Shown: positions 7,382 through 15,019 of the stretch, piece after piece
How the letters are laid out: every line of letters begins with the position of its first letter
Numbering within the stretch: position 1 is the stretch's first letter
Source of the DNA: DTYU01 sp040757355
GTDB lineage: Bacteria > Bacillota > Desulfotomaculia > Desulfotomaculales > Ammonificaceae
Reading direction: 5' to 3'
Assembly: GCA_040757355.1 (NCBI GenBank)
Contig: JBFLWY010000010.1
Span: 9,268 to 73,267, forward strand
Length of the DNA: 64,000 nucleotides
Program-made: the position numbers and the translations under genes
Notes under the pieces: generated by a model
Told to the model about the DNA's origin: nothing
The model's input: the letters and a program-made list of their open reading frames with translations, nothing else
Databases searched by the model: none

Positions 7382-9808
7382 TTGGTACAGCGTGCTGCGG
7401 CAGAACAGGTTCGCGCTGTATGCACCCTGCAGGAACTCGGGTGTGCACATACCGACGAACTCTCCCCGCTCGATACGATTATTGGGCAGGAACGGGCGGT
7501 GCGTGCGCTCGAGTTTGGACTGGAGATTGACGACAGAGGGTTTAACATCTTTGTCGCCGGTCTTCCGGGCACAGGGAAAAATACCGCCGTACAAAGTTTC
7601 CTGGAGAATTTGGCGAAAACGAAGCCCACCCCGCCGGACTGGTGCTATGTCTATAATTTTAAGGAGCCGAACAATCCCCGTACGATCAAATTGCCTCCGG
7701 GTAAGGGAGTAGAATTCGCCCGCGACATGAAGGAGTTTATTGCGACGGCGCGGCGGGAGATCCCGCGGGCTTTTGAGAGCGAGGAATATGTTAAAAAGCG
7801 GGAAGAAACGGTGGAAGCCTTCAACGCAGAACGCAGCAGACTTTTCGCTGAACTCAACCAGCGTGCTACCGAAGCCGGCTTTATGATTCAACCGACACCG
7901 ACCGGACTGTACATTATCCCGTTAATTGACGGAGAACCGGTTAAGGACAAAGATTTTGCGGCCTTACCTGCCGAGCAGCAGCGGGAAATCATCCACCGGC
8001 GGGAGCAACTGGAGGAGGATGTCGCCGGAACATTCAGGGAAGTGCAGAATATCGAGCGTAAGGTCCACCAGGCCGTGCGGGACCTTGACAAACAGGTGGC
8101 AAGTTTCGTTCTCGGGCACCTGGTGAAAGAGTTAACCGAAAAATACGCTGTTATTGAGGCTGTCTCGTCTCATCTGGTGGCTGTTCAGGAAGACATGATA
8201 GATAACCTTGGCATCTTCCGCGGCCAGGAGTCGGAAAAGCATACCCCGCCATGGATAAAAGAAGATCCCTTCCGCCGGTATGAAGTGAACGTCTTCGTGG
8301 ATAACAGTAAGGCCAAGGGAGCACCGGTTGTTATGGAGTATAACCCCACCTATAACAACCTGATCGGCCGGATCGAAAAAGAGGCGGTTTTCGGCGCGTT
8401 GATCACGGACTTCACCATGATCCGTGCGGGCTCACTCCACAAGGCCAACGGTGGCTATCTCGTCATCCCGGTCGAGGAAGTCCTGCGCAATTACTTTTCC
8501 TGGGACGGCCTCAAACGCGCGCTTCGCGAACGCCAGGTGGTGATCGAGGATGCAAGCGAGCGGCTGGGCTTCTTTAGTACCAAAACCCTCCAGCCGGAAC
8601 CGATAGAACTCAAACTCAAAGTCATCCTTTTAGGAGATCCCTTGCTGTATTATCTTCTTTATCACTACGATCCCGATTTTCAAGAGCTGTTCAAAGTAAA
8701 GGCCGAGTTTGGTACACGGATGGACCGGACGCCGGAAAATGTCCGGAAGTACGCCGCCTTTTTATCAATGCTCTGCGAGAAAGAACAACTACTGCACCTC
8801 GATGCTTCTGCGGTGGCTAAACTGGTGGAATACGGATCAAGGCTCGCGGAGGATCAGACCAAGCTGGCCACCCGTTTTTCTGAGATAGCGGACGTGGTAC
8901 GGGAGGCCTGCTACTACGCGGCGAAGGAAGGTATGTCTTACGCTTCGGAGGCGCACGTCCGCCGGGCCGTTGATGAGCGCTTCTACCGCTCGAACCTTAT
9001 CCAGGAGCGGATTCAAGAGATGGTCGTTCGCGGGACGATAATGATTGACACGACCGGTGAAAAGGTTGGGCAGGTCAACGGCCTTTCTGTTCTCAACCTG
9101 GGCGACATAAGTTTCGGAAAGCCGCAGCGGATTACGGTAACTGTTGCCGCGGGGAAGGAAGGTGTCATCGATATTGAACGGGAGGCAAAGCTTGGCGGGC
9201 GGATCCACACCAAAGGGGTCCTGATTTTGAACGGTTATCTTACTGAAAAATACGCCGCCGAGGCGCCGCTCACCCTTGCAGCCAGACTGGTCTTCGAACA
9301 GAGTTACGAGGGGATCGAGGGAGACAGCGCTTCGAGCACCGAGCTGTACGCGATTCTTTCCGCGCTTTCCGGCGCCCCGATCAAGCAGGGTCTGGCAGTT
9401 ACGGGTTCGATTAACCAAAAGGGAGAAGTCCAGGCCATCGGCGGGGTGAACGAAAAGATCGAAGGCTTCTTCGACGTGTGCAAGGCCAAAGGTTTGACCG
9501 GAGATCAAGGCGTGCTTGTTCCAGAGGCCAACAGGGATAACCTGATGCTCCGGGAAGACGTGGTAGAAGCGGTAAGGGAGGGGCGCTTTCACATATACTT
9601 TGTCCGCATGGTGGACGAAGGGATTGAAATACTTACGGGGATCCCGGCGGGAGAACGCGGGCTGGACGGAGCGTTTCCCGAAGATACCATCCACGGCCGG
9701 GTTGCGGCGCGCCTGAAAGAGATGGCGGCCAAGCTGCGGGCGGAAAAAGATGAAAAGGCCGGCCCGAAAAATGACAGTACTAGCTGTACAGCGGATTGCC
9801 CTTGCTGA
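7382..9808 (+). CDS. Lon-like ATP-dependent protease (AAA_32/Lon_C family)
   Basis: About 808 residues. The N-terminal part has an AAA+ domain with the Walker A GLPGTGKNTA near residue 65, and a long insertion of coiled-coil character. The C-terminal quarter is a Lon-type Ser-Lys protease: GDSASSTELYAILSALSG, with the catalytic serine near residue 650, and GGVNEKIEGFFDVC, with the lysine near 692. It resembles the Lon-related proteins of clostridia and archaea that lack the classic Lon N-domain. An AAAGGAG site at 7367 with an 8-base spacer points to TTG at 7382; GTG at 7373 is the alternative but leaves no spacer. Substrates are unknown. Confidence 0.88.
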   Translation: MVQRAAAEQVRAVCTLQELGCAHTDELSPLDTIIGQERAVRALEFGLEIDDRGFNIFVAGLPGTGKNTAVQSFLENLAKTKPTPPDWCYVYNFKEPNNPRTIKLPPGKGVEFARDMKEFIATARREIPRAFESEEYVKKREETVEAFNAERSRLFAELNQRATEAGFMIQPTPTGLYIIPLIDGEPVKDKDFAALPAEQQREIIHRREQLEEDVAGTFREVQNIERKVHQAVRDLDKQVASFVLGHLVKELTEKYAVIEAVSSHLVAVQEDMIDNLGIFRGQESEKHTPPWIKEDPFRRYEVNVFVDNSKAKGAPVVMEYNPTYNNLIGRIEKEAVFGALITDFTMIRAGSLHKANGGYLVIPVEEVLRNYFSWDGLKRALRERQVVIEDASERLGFFSTKTLQPEPIELKLKVILLGDPLLYYLLYHYDPDFQELFKVKAEFGTRMDRTPENVRKYAAFLSMLCEKEQLLHLDASAVAKLVEYGSRLAEDQTKLATRFSEIADVVREACYYAAKEGMSYASEAHVRRAVDERFYRSNLIQERIQEMVVRGTIMIDTTGEKVGQVNGLSVLNLGDISFGKPQRITVTVAAGKEGVIDIEREAKLGGRIHTKGVLILNGYLTEKYAAEAPLTLAARLVFEQSYEGIEGDSASSTELYAILSALSGAPIKQGLAVTGSINQKGEVQAIGGVNEKIEGFFDVCKAKGLTGDQGVLVPEANRDNLMLREDVVEAVREGRFHIYFVRMVDEGIEILTGIPAGERGLDGAFPEDTIHGRVAARLKEMAAKLRAEKDEKAGPKNDSTSCTADCPC

Positions 9809-10271
9809 CGGCATATTCACTGCCCTCTGGAGCACACGGGGACTGTTACAGCTTGCGTTTCCCGGCATAATCAGTATACCGGAGCGGGTGGCGATGGATA
9901 CCTGCCCGCAGGAAGGATCTGCCCTCGCGGGCTGGCAGCAGTTATTGGCGGAATTGCTTGCGGCCTATTTTTCCGGGGCAGCCGTAGACTTTTCTCCCGT
10001 CCCGGTAGATTTTGAGGGCTACACACCGTTTCAGCGGCGGGTTTTAAGCGTTGTACGAGAGGTCCCGTACGGTGAGGCGACCACTTACGGCCAGGTTGCA
10101 AGAAGAATTGACCAACCGCGCGCCGCACGCGCCGTCGGGCAGGTGATGAAACGGAACCGCACCATTCTGGTTATACCCTGTCACCGGGTGCTCGGTCAAG
10201 GCGGACTCGGGGGGTTTTCCTGCGGGCTTTCCTTGAAAAAGCGGCTGCTGCGGCTGGAAGGGCTTTTGTAA
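9771..10271 (+). CDS. ogt: Methylated-DNA--protein-cysteine methyltransferase
   Basis: A suicide repair protein that transfers alkyl groups from O6-alkylguanine to its own cysteine. The active-site motif IPCHRVLG is present with its cysteine near residue 130, followed by the GGFSCGLSLKKRLLRLEG tail typical of Ogt/MGMT. The DNA-binding HTH (YGEATTYGQVARRI, arginine finger in PRAARAVGQ) precedes it. The gene overlaps the 3' end of the Lon-like gene. ATG at 9771 gives a conventional N-terminus; ATG at 9750 in the same frame would add seven residues. A terminator follows. Confidence 0.93.
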   Translation: MTVLAVQRIALADGIFTALWSTRGLLQLAFPGIISIPERVAMDTCPQEGSALAGWQQLLAELLAAYFSGAAVDFSPVPVDFEGYTPFQRRVLSVVREVPYGEATTYGQVARRIDQPRAARAVGQVMKRNRTILVIPCHRVLGQGGLGGFSCGLSLKKRLLRLEGLL

Positions 10272-10304
10272 TTACGCCGGCAGGGCTCCCTCAGGATAAC
10301 GGCA

Positions 10305-10334
10305 CCGGCGCAAAAAGGCTTTTGCGCCGGTTTT
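10305..10334 (+). terminator. Rho-independent terminator after ogt
   Basis: A perfect 11-bp stem CCGGCGCAAAA / TTTTGCGCCGG with a 4-base loop, ending in TTTT. It lies directly upstream of the rplU promoter. Confidence 0.85.
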
Positions 10335-10336
10335 GC

Positions 10337-10364
10337 TTGACACGGCGGCTTTTTATGGTACAAT
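10337..10364 (+). promoter_or_regulatory. Sigma-A-type promoter of the rplU operon
   Basis: TTGACA at 10337-10342, a 16-base spacer, and TACAAT at 10359-10364. It is placed between the ogt terminator and the L21 leader. Confidence 0.8.
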
Positions 10365-10371
10365 AGAATTC

Positions 10372-10448
10372 GGTTTAATTCCACCGCACGGAACGGGTAT
10401 TCAAGCGGGTCTCGCCCCACCCTTTTTCCGGCGTGTCCCCAAAATTAC
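10372..10448 (+). ncRNA. Ribosomal protein L21 leader
   Basis: The untranslated region before rplU contains GGGTATTCAAGCGGGTCTCG and the following CCCCACC block, which recall the conserved core of the Firmicutes L21 leader. This structured RNA is thought to let L21 repress its own operon. Position, strand and core sequence fit; folding was not computed. Confidence 0.65.
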
Positions 10449-10464
10449 GGAGGAGGAGATTGGA

Positions 10465-10773
10465 TTGTACGCGGTTATCGAGACGGGCGGCAAGCAGTAC
10501 CGGGTTGTGGAAGGGCAGAGGCTTAAAATAGAGAAACTCGATGTAGGGGTAGGAGAAAAGGTTAACCCGCGGGTGCTTATGGTAGCACGGGACGGCGAGG
10601 TCACGGTCGGAACGCCGGAGCTTGACGGCGCAAAGGTTGATCTGAAGGTGCTCCGGCACGGCCGCGGGAAAAAGATTATCGTTTTTAAGTATAAGCCAAA
10701 GAAGAATTACCGTCGCAAACAAGGCCACCGGCAGGCTTTCACCGAGGTGCTGGTGGAGAAGATAGAGATTTAG
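10465..10773 (+). CDS. rplU: 50S ribosomal protein L21
   Basis: A 102-residue protein with the full L21 pattern: YAVIETGGKQYRVVEGQ at the start, GGTPELDGAKV-like centre, and FKYKPKKNYRRKQGHRQ near the C-terminus, which binds 23S rRNA. The start is TTG at 10465, behind a strong GGAGGAGG site at 10450. The frame stays open upstream, but that sequence is leader RNA. It is followed after 11 bases by rpmA. The ysxB/prp gene usually found between them in Firmicutes is missing. Confidence 0.95.
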   Translation: MYAVIETGGKQYRVVEGQRLKIEKLDVGVGEKVNPRVLMVARDGEVTVGTPELDGAKVDLKVLRHGRGKKIIVFKYKPKKNYRRKQGHRQAFTEVLVEKIEI

Positions 10774-10784
10774 GAGGTGTTTTC

Positions 10785-11048
10785 ATGGCTCATAAAAAGG
10801 GTGTAGGCAGTTCGCGTAACGGGCGCGACTCGACCTCAAAGCGCTTGGGCGTTAAGCGTTCTGACGGTCAGTATGTATCCGCTGGTTCCATAATTGTCCG
10901 ACAGCGGGGAACACGTGTCCACCCCGGGCGGAACGTCGGCAAGGGCGGGGACGATACCCTGTTCGCGCTTGCAGACGGTCACGTACGTTTTCACTCCCGC
11001 GGCGGCGAGAGAAAGTTCGTCAGCGTGGTCCCGGCAATTACCGGTTAA
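10785..11048 (+). CDS. rpmA: 50S ribosomal protein L27
   Basis: 87 residues beginning directly with MAHKKGVGSSRNGRDS. Most Firmicutes L27 proteins carry an N-terminal extension of about nine residues that is removed by the Prp protease. Here the extension is absent, and so is the prp gene, which is self-consistent. The Shine-Dalgarno site AGGAGGTG lies 8 bases upstream. A strong terminator follows. Confidence 0.96.
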   Translation: MAHKKGVGSSRNGRDSTSKRLGVKRSDGQYVSAGSIIVRQRGTRVHPGRNVGKGGDDTLFALADGHVRFHSRGGERKFVSVVPAITG

Positions 11049-11067
11049 GTCAAGGTTTCGGGTATAA

Positions 11068-11104
11068 GGCGGGAATCCGTAATCGGGTTCCCGCCCTTTC
11101 TTTT
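11068..11104 (+). terminator. Rho-independent terminator of rplU-rpmA
   Basis: GGCGGGAAtCCG pairs with CGGgTTCCCGCC around a TAAT loop, followed by CTTTCTTTT. Confidence 0.85.
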
Positions 11105-11111
11105 CCCGCCG

Positions 11112-11153
11112 AAAAAGGGGACAGTCAAAAAAGGGGACAGGCTACTTTTTCCG
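11112..11153. repeat. GGGGACAG repeat
   Basis: Two direct copies of AAAAAGGGGACAG, the second followed by GCTACTTTTTCC. The pattern resembles the widespread GGGGACAGGC...TTTTT repeats linked to REP-associated transposases. No transposase is nearby. Confidence 0.4.
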
Positions 11154-11252
11154 GTTGGGTTGTTGCATTCTAATTATCAAATGGAATCTATTCCTGTTTT
11201 ACGGGAGGGTTTCTTTGTTATAATTACAAAAAACCTTTCTAAGGATATGAAA

Positions 11253-12476
11253 ATGAAGTACGCGGTAATTTTAGCGGATGGGATGGCTGATTACCCGGTT
11301 GCAGAACTCGGTGGGAAGACGCCGCTTGCGTACGCGCATACCCCTCATATGGACGGTTTGGCAAGCTTGGGCATGGCGGGTATGGTGCAGACCGTACCGG
11401 AGGGTTTCCCGCCGGGAAGCGACGTAGCAAACCTTTCGGTACTTGGTTATGACCCCCGGGAGTGCTACACCGGCCGGGCGCCGCTTGAAGCGGCCAGCAT
11501 GGGGGTGGAGCTTGGCCCCGAGGACGTTGCCTTCCGGTGCAACCTGGTCACCCTTTCGCAGGACGAACCTTACCATGCCAAGAAAATGCTGGATTACAGT
11601 GCCGGGGAGATTTCTTCCGAAGAAGCCAGGGAGATTATCGCCGCAGTCCATAAACGTTTGGGAAGCGACATGCTGACCTTCTATCCCGGCGTAAGCTATC
11701 GCCACCTCATGGTCTGGCGCGGCGGGCCGGCAGGTACGGTGCTCACTCCGCCTCACGATATCACCGGGCGGGTGATCGGCGAGTACCTGCCGCAAGGGGA
11801 GGGTGCCGAACCTTTGCTAACGCTGATGGAGGAAAGCGTCCGTTTTCTGCCCGAGGAACCGGTAAACCGGAGGCGGGAGTCGGAGGGGGAAAATCCCGCT
11901 AATTCCGTCTGGTTCTGGGGGCAGGGCCGCCGGCCGCAGCTCGCGCCTTTTAAGCACAGGTTCGGGCTTGCTGGGAGTGTTGTTGCAGCAGTCGACCTCA
12001 TCCGGGGGATTGGAAGACTTGCGGGGATGCGGGTACCGGAAGTCCCCGGGGCTACCGGCAACATCCACACGAACTATCAGGGCAAGGCACGGGCGGCGCT
12101 GGCGGAACTGGCGAACGGACAGGACTTCGTCTTCATTCACGTTGAGGCCGCTGACGAAGCCGGGCACCAGGGGGATTTGCATGCCAAGGTGCGGGCGATC
12201 GAGGAGATTGACGCCAAGGTGGTGGGGGAAGTTCTCCGGGGCCTGAATGACAGCCACCCGGACTGGCGGGTCATGGTGCTCCCGGACCACCCGACCCCGC
12301 TTATCATCCGGACGCACACCGCGGAGCCGGTCCCCTTTGTTGTCAGGGACAGCAAGACGTCGGCCGGCGCAGGAAAAGGATTTACTGAAGAGGCGGCACA
12401 GAATACCGGTTTATTCTTCACCGAGGGATGGGAGCTGCTCCCCTATTTTCTCGGGATACGGCACGGCGGCAGGTAG
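11253..12476 (+). CDS. apgM: 2,3-bisphosphoglycerate-independent phosphoglycerate mutase, archaeal type
   Basis: Interconverts 3- and 2-phosphoglycerate in glycolysis and gluconeogenesis. It belongs to the alkaline-phosphatase superfamily: ILADGMADYPV at the N-terminus (metal Asp), PPGSDVANLSVLGYDP (nucleophile Ser region), FIHVEAADEAGHQGD and MVLPDHPTPL (metal ligands). The 407-residue length suits the ApgM family rather than GpmI. The start at 11253 is supported by TAAGGA seven bases upstream; a longer frame runs back to 11160 through non-conserved sequence. A possible -10 (TATAAT) lies at 11219. Confidence 0.92.
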   Translation: MKYAVILADGMADYPVAELGGKTPLAYAHTPHMDGLASLGMAGMVQTVPEGFPPGSDVANLSVLGYDPRECYTGRAPLEAASMGVELGPEDVAFRCNLVTLSQDEPYHAKKMLDYSAGEISSEEAREIIAAVHKRLGSDMLTFYPGVSYRHLMVWRGGPAGTVLTPPHDITGRVIGEYLPQGEGAEPLLTLMEESVRFLPEEPVNRRRESEGENPANSVWFWGQGRRPQLAPFKHRFGLAGSVVAAVDLIRGIGRLAGMRVPEVPGATGNIHTNYQGKARAALAELANGQDFVFIHVEAADEAGHQGDLHAKVRAIEEIDAKVVGEVLRGLNDSHPDWRVMVLPDHPTPLIIRTHTAEPVPFVVRDSKTSAGAGKGFTEEAAQNTGLFFTEGWELLPYFLGIRHGGR

Positions 12477-12611
12477 TGCTGCATCAGAGAAGACCGGGGG
12501 AGCAGGCGGTAGTGGGAACCGGATACCGGTGGTCACCGGCCGTATCTGTTTGTTAGCAGCGCAGGTACGGAGCTTTAAATGGCCTCCTTTTTTTGTTATC
12601 ATAGTAAAAAC

Positions 12612-12793
12612 GTAACTACATCAGCCTGTCACATCACACTTACGGAACGCTAGGCTATCGCTGGGCAGAGCGCGGAAGCCGCGAGGGACGAACCGGAGCC
12701 AAGCACTCAGATTGCTATGAAAGCGTAGTTTCGCGGGGCCGGCAAATATGTGTTTAGCTTTAGCCGCGTCCCGCGGGGCGCCTGAATAGTTAT
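12612..12793. repeat. 182-bp element with GTAACTA...CAG inverted ends
   Basis: The left end GTAACTACATCAGCCTGTCAC and right end CTGAATAGTTA match the ends of the element at 1976-2092. It fills most of the 333-base apgM-spo0B spacer and codes for nothing plausible. Confidence 0.5.
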
Positions 12794-12818
12794 GTAAAAA
12801 CAACCGCGGGTGGGGTGT

Positions 12819-13376
12819 ATGGAAGCAGAAGAAGCCCTAAAAGTTTTGCGGGCGCAGTACCACGACTTTCTGAATAATCTGCAGATAATTTCCGGCCTGA
12901 TAGAACTTGGCCGCCTGGAAAAAGCAAGAGATTATGTGCGCCGGGCCGCGGATGAGTTTATTGCCAGGGGGAAAGTGGCTAAAATGGGCCTCCCGTCGTT
13001 GGCGTGGGCGCTCATCCAGCTTCAGGCGGAAGGTGTTGCCGCGGGGGTAAGGGTTACCTGTAATTTGGAGCAGGCGGGGGGTCCGGTTGGAGTGCACGCA
13101 AAAGATCCTTCACAGCCTGCAGCCGCTCCGGCCGGGCATTGGGAGACAGGATTGGGTAAACTGCATAAAGAAATGATTGTGCAGGCCTCCGGTAATGGAA
13201 AAGATAAGTTTCTTCACATAACCGGGAAAAACGTTCCCGAAGGTTATGTTATGGCATACAGCGGTGATTTCGCGTGGGCAGACATTATTGCGGCAGTGGC
13301 AGGAAGCGCTGCCGCTTACGGGATAGAGCTCACCCTTTCGGGGGAAAAAGAAGTCAAGGTTTTTTTAAAACCCTAA
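12819..13376 (+). CDS. Spo0B-like sensor histidine-phosphotransfer protein
   Basis: About 185 residues. The N-terminal helix carries YHDFLNNLQIISGLIELGRLEKA, the Spo0B_a motif in which the histidine (residue about 15) would accept phosphate in the sporulation phosphorelay. The C-terminal half is a degenerate ATPase-like domain. Its place between the L21/L27 region and obgE is that of spo0B in Bacillus, which supports the assignment although overall similarity is weak. ATG at 12819 follows GGGTGGGG; the GTG three codons earlier is possible. Confidence 0.75.
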   Translation: MEAEEALKVLRAQYHDFLNNLQIISGLIELGRLEKARDYVRRAADEFIARGKVAKMGLPSLAWALIQLQAEGVAAGVRVTCNLEQAGGPVGVHAKDPSQPAAAPAGHWETGLGKLHKEMIVQASGNGKDKFLHITGKNVPEGYVMAYSGDFAWADIIAAVAGSAAAYGIELTLSGEKEVKVFLKP

Positions 13377-13386
13377 TAAACCAAAT

Positions 13387-14655
13387 ATGTTCTACGACTA
13401 TTTAAAGATACACGTCAAGGCCGGTGACGGCGGTAACGGCTGTATCGCTTTCCGCCGGGAAAAATACGTACCTTTGGGTGGACCGGCGGGCGGCGACGGC
13501 GGCCGGGGAGGGCACATTATTTTTCGCGCCGACGAGGGTTTGCGGACCCTGGTGGATTTTCACTTCAAACGCCACTTTAAAGCGGGGCGCGGCGGGCACG
13601 GGGAGGGAAAGGACCGGCACGGAAAAAGCGGCGCGGACCTCGTCCTGCGGGTTCCGGTAGGCACTGTGGTTCGCGAGGCGGAAACGGGTGCGGTGCTGGC
13701 AGACCTTACAGCCCACGGTGAACAGGCGGTAGTAGCCCGTGGCGGCAGAGGCGGCCGCGGAAACGCCCGGTTTGCCACCCCGAAGGAGAAAGCACCCCGG
13801 TTTGCGGAAAAGGGGGAGCCCGGGGAAGAGCGCTGGCTCGAACTGGAGCTGAAGCTCCTTGCCGACGTGGGACTCGTCGGGTTTCCAAACGTCGGGAAGT
13901 CCACCATCTTGTCCCGCGTTTCCGCGGCGCGGCCGAAGATTGCGGACTACCCGTTCACCACCATGGAGCCCTGTCTCGGCGTTGTTCGGGTGGGCGAAGG
14001 GGACAGTTTTGTGCTGGCCGACATACCCGGTCTTATCGAAGGGGCGCATGCCGGTGCAGGCCTGGGGCACAAGTTCCTGCGACATATCGAGCGTACGCGC
14101 TTGCTTATCCACGTGCTTGATACGGCCGGAACCGAGAGGCGGGATCCCGTGGACGATTTTACGGCGATTAACCGCGAGCTGGCGCGATACAGCCGAAAGC
14201 TGGCCGAGAGGCCACAGGTGGTGGCGGCTAATAAGATGGACCTCTCCGAAAGCGCACCGAACCTCGAACGGTTGCAGGCAGCGCTGCCGGGCTACGAAAT
14301 CTTTCCCGTTTCGGCGGTTACCGGCGAAGGACTTGATTTACTGGTCTCCCGGGCAGCGGCTCTATTAAAGGAGTTGCCCCTGCCTGAACACGAAGAGAGA
14401 CCGGAACGAGTCGTGACCGTTACCGGCTCTTTGCGTGTCCGGCGGGAAAACGGCGTATTCGTTGTTGAGGGCGACGAGGTGGAGCGCCGGGTAGCGATGA
14501 CGGACATTGAGAATCCGGACGCCGTGCAGCGGCTGAAACAGTACTTTATCCGTTCGGGCGTAGAAGACGCGTTGCGTTCCGCCGGGGTGAAAGCCGGCGA
14601 CACGGTGCGGATCGGGGCCGAGGAGTTCGAGTACATACCCGATGATATAACGTAG
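13387..14655 (+). CDS. obgE: GTPase ObgE/CgtA
   Basis: A 422-residue ribosome-assembly and stress GTPase. The glycine-rich Obg fold covers residues 1-158 (AGDGGNGCIAFRREKYVPLGGP). The G domain has GFPNVGKST (G1), YPFTTMEP (switch I), DIPGLIEGAHAGAGLG (G3) and NKMD (G4). A C-terminal OCT domain is present (about 345-420), as in Firmicutes. It starts ten bases after the spo0B-like gene, so the two are likely co-transcribed. Confidence 0.96.
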   Translation: MFYDYLKIHVKAGDGGNGCIAFRREKYVPLGGPAGGDGGRGGHIIFRADEGLRTLVDFHFKRHFKAGRGGHGEGKDRHGKSGADLVLRVPVGTVVREAETGAVLADLTAHGEQAVVARGGRGGRGNARFATPKEKAPRFAEKGEPGEERWLELELKLLADVGLVGFPNVGKSTILSRVSAARPKIADYPFTTMEPCLGVVRVGEGDSFVLADIPGLIEGAHAGAGLGHKFLRHIERTRLLIHVLDTAGTERRDPVDDFTAINRELARYSRKLAERPQVVAANKMDLSESAPNLERLQAALPGYEIFPVSAVTGEGLDLLVSRAAALLKELPLPEHEERPERVVTVTGSLRVRRENGVFVVEGDEVERRVAMTDIENPDAVQRLKQYFIRSGVEDALRSAGVKAGDTVRIGAEEFEYIPDDIT

Positions 14656-14662
14656 GATAAAC

Positions 14663-14680
14663 GTTGAACGTTGAACGGAC
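14663..14680. repeat. ACGTTGA tandem repeat
   Basis: AACGTTGAACGTTGAACGG follows the obgE stop. The same tandem recurs at 50311-50335. It precedes two larger inverted-repeat elements in the 364-base obgE-proB spacer. Confidence 0.4.
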
Positions 14681-14715
14681 CCCACTCAGCACTCAGTTCA
14701 GTCTTTGAAGTTTGA

Positions 14716-14815
14716 CCCAGCACTCAATGCAATCATTGAAGTTTGGAAGCTATCACTTCATTAGACTAATGAAGGTCTTTCCTCCAAAGTTCAAAAAGTC
14801 CCATTGAGTGCTGGG
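14716..14815. repeat. 100-bp element with CCCAGCACTCAATG inverted ends, copy 1
   Basis: It begins CCCAGCACTCAATG and ends CATTGAGTGCTGGG, a perfect 14-bp terminal inverted repeat. The interior (GAAGTTTGGAAGCTATCACT, then TTAGACTAATGAA) recurs in copy 2. No reading frame. Confidence 0.7.
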
Positions 14816-14844
14816 CATTTAGGCTAATGAAGGTTTCTTCTTCG

Positions 14845-14945
14845 CCCAGCACTCAATGTTATCATTGTACTTTTAAAGCTACCACTTCTTTTAGACTAAC
14901 GAATGTCTCCCGGTTCGAAGCTCAAAAACTGCTCTGAGTGCCGGG
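14845..14945. repeat. 101-bp element with CCCAGCACTCAATG inverted ends, copy 2
   Basis: The same left end as copy 1. The right end is degenerate (CTGAGTGCCGGG), with a further GCTGAGTGCTGGGC half-site at 14957-14970. The internal blocks AAAGCTACCACTTCT and TTAGACTAACGAA parallel copy 1, so the pair arose by duplication. Confidence 0.65.
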
Positions 14946-15019
14946 TCAAAAGCTACGCTGAGTGCTGGGCTGTCAGTATAAGGTTGAACGTCTATTTTCG
15001 AGGGGAGGCCGGGGAGAGA

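Noticed and set aside
8837..9868. 343-residue minus-strand frame
   Set aside because: It lies wholly antisense to the Lon-like protease, has no similarity I recognise and no ribosome-binding site; the plus-strand gene explains the codon pattern.
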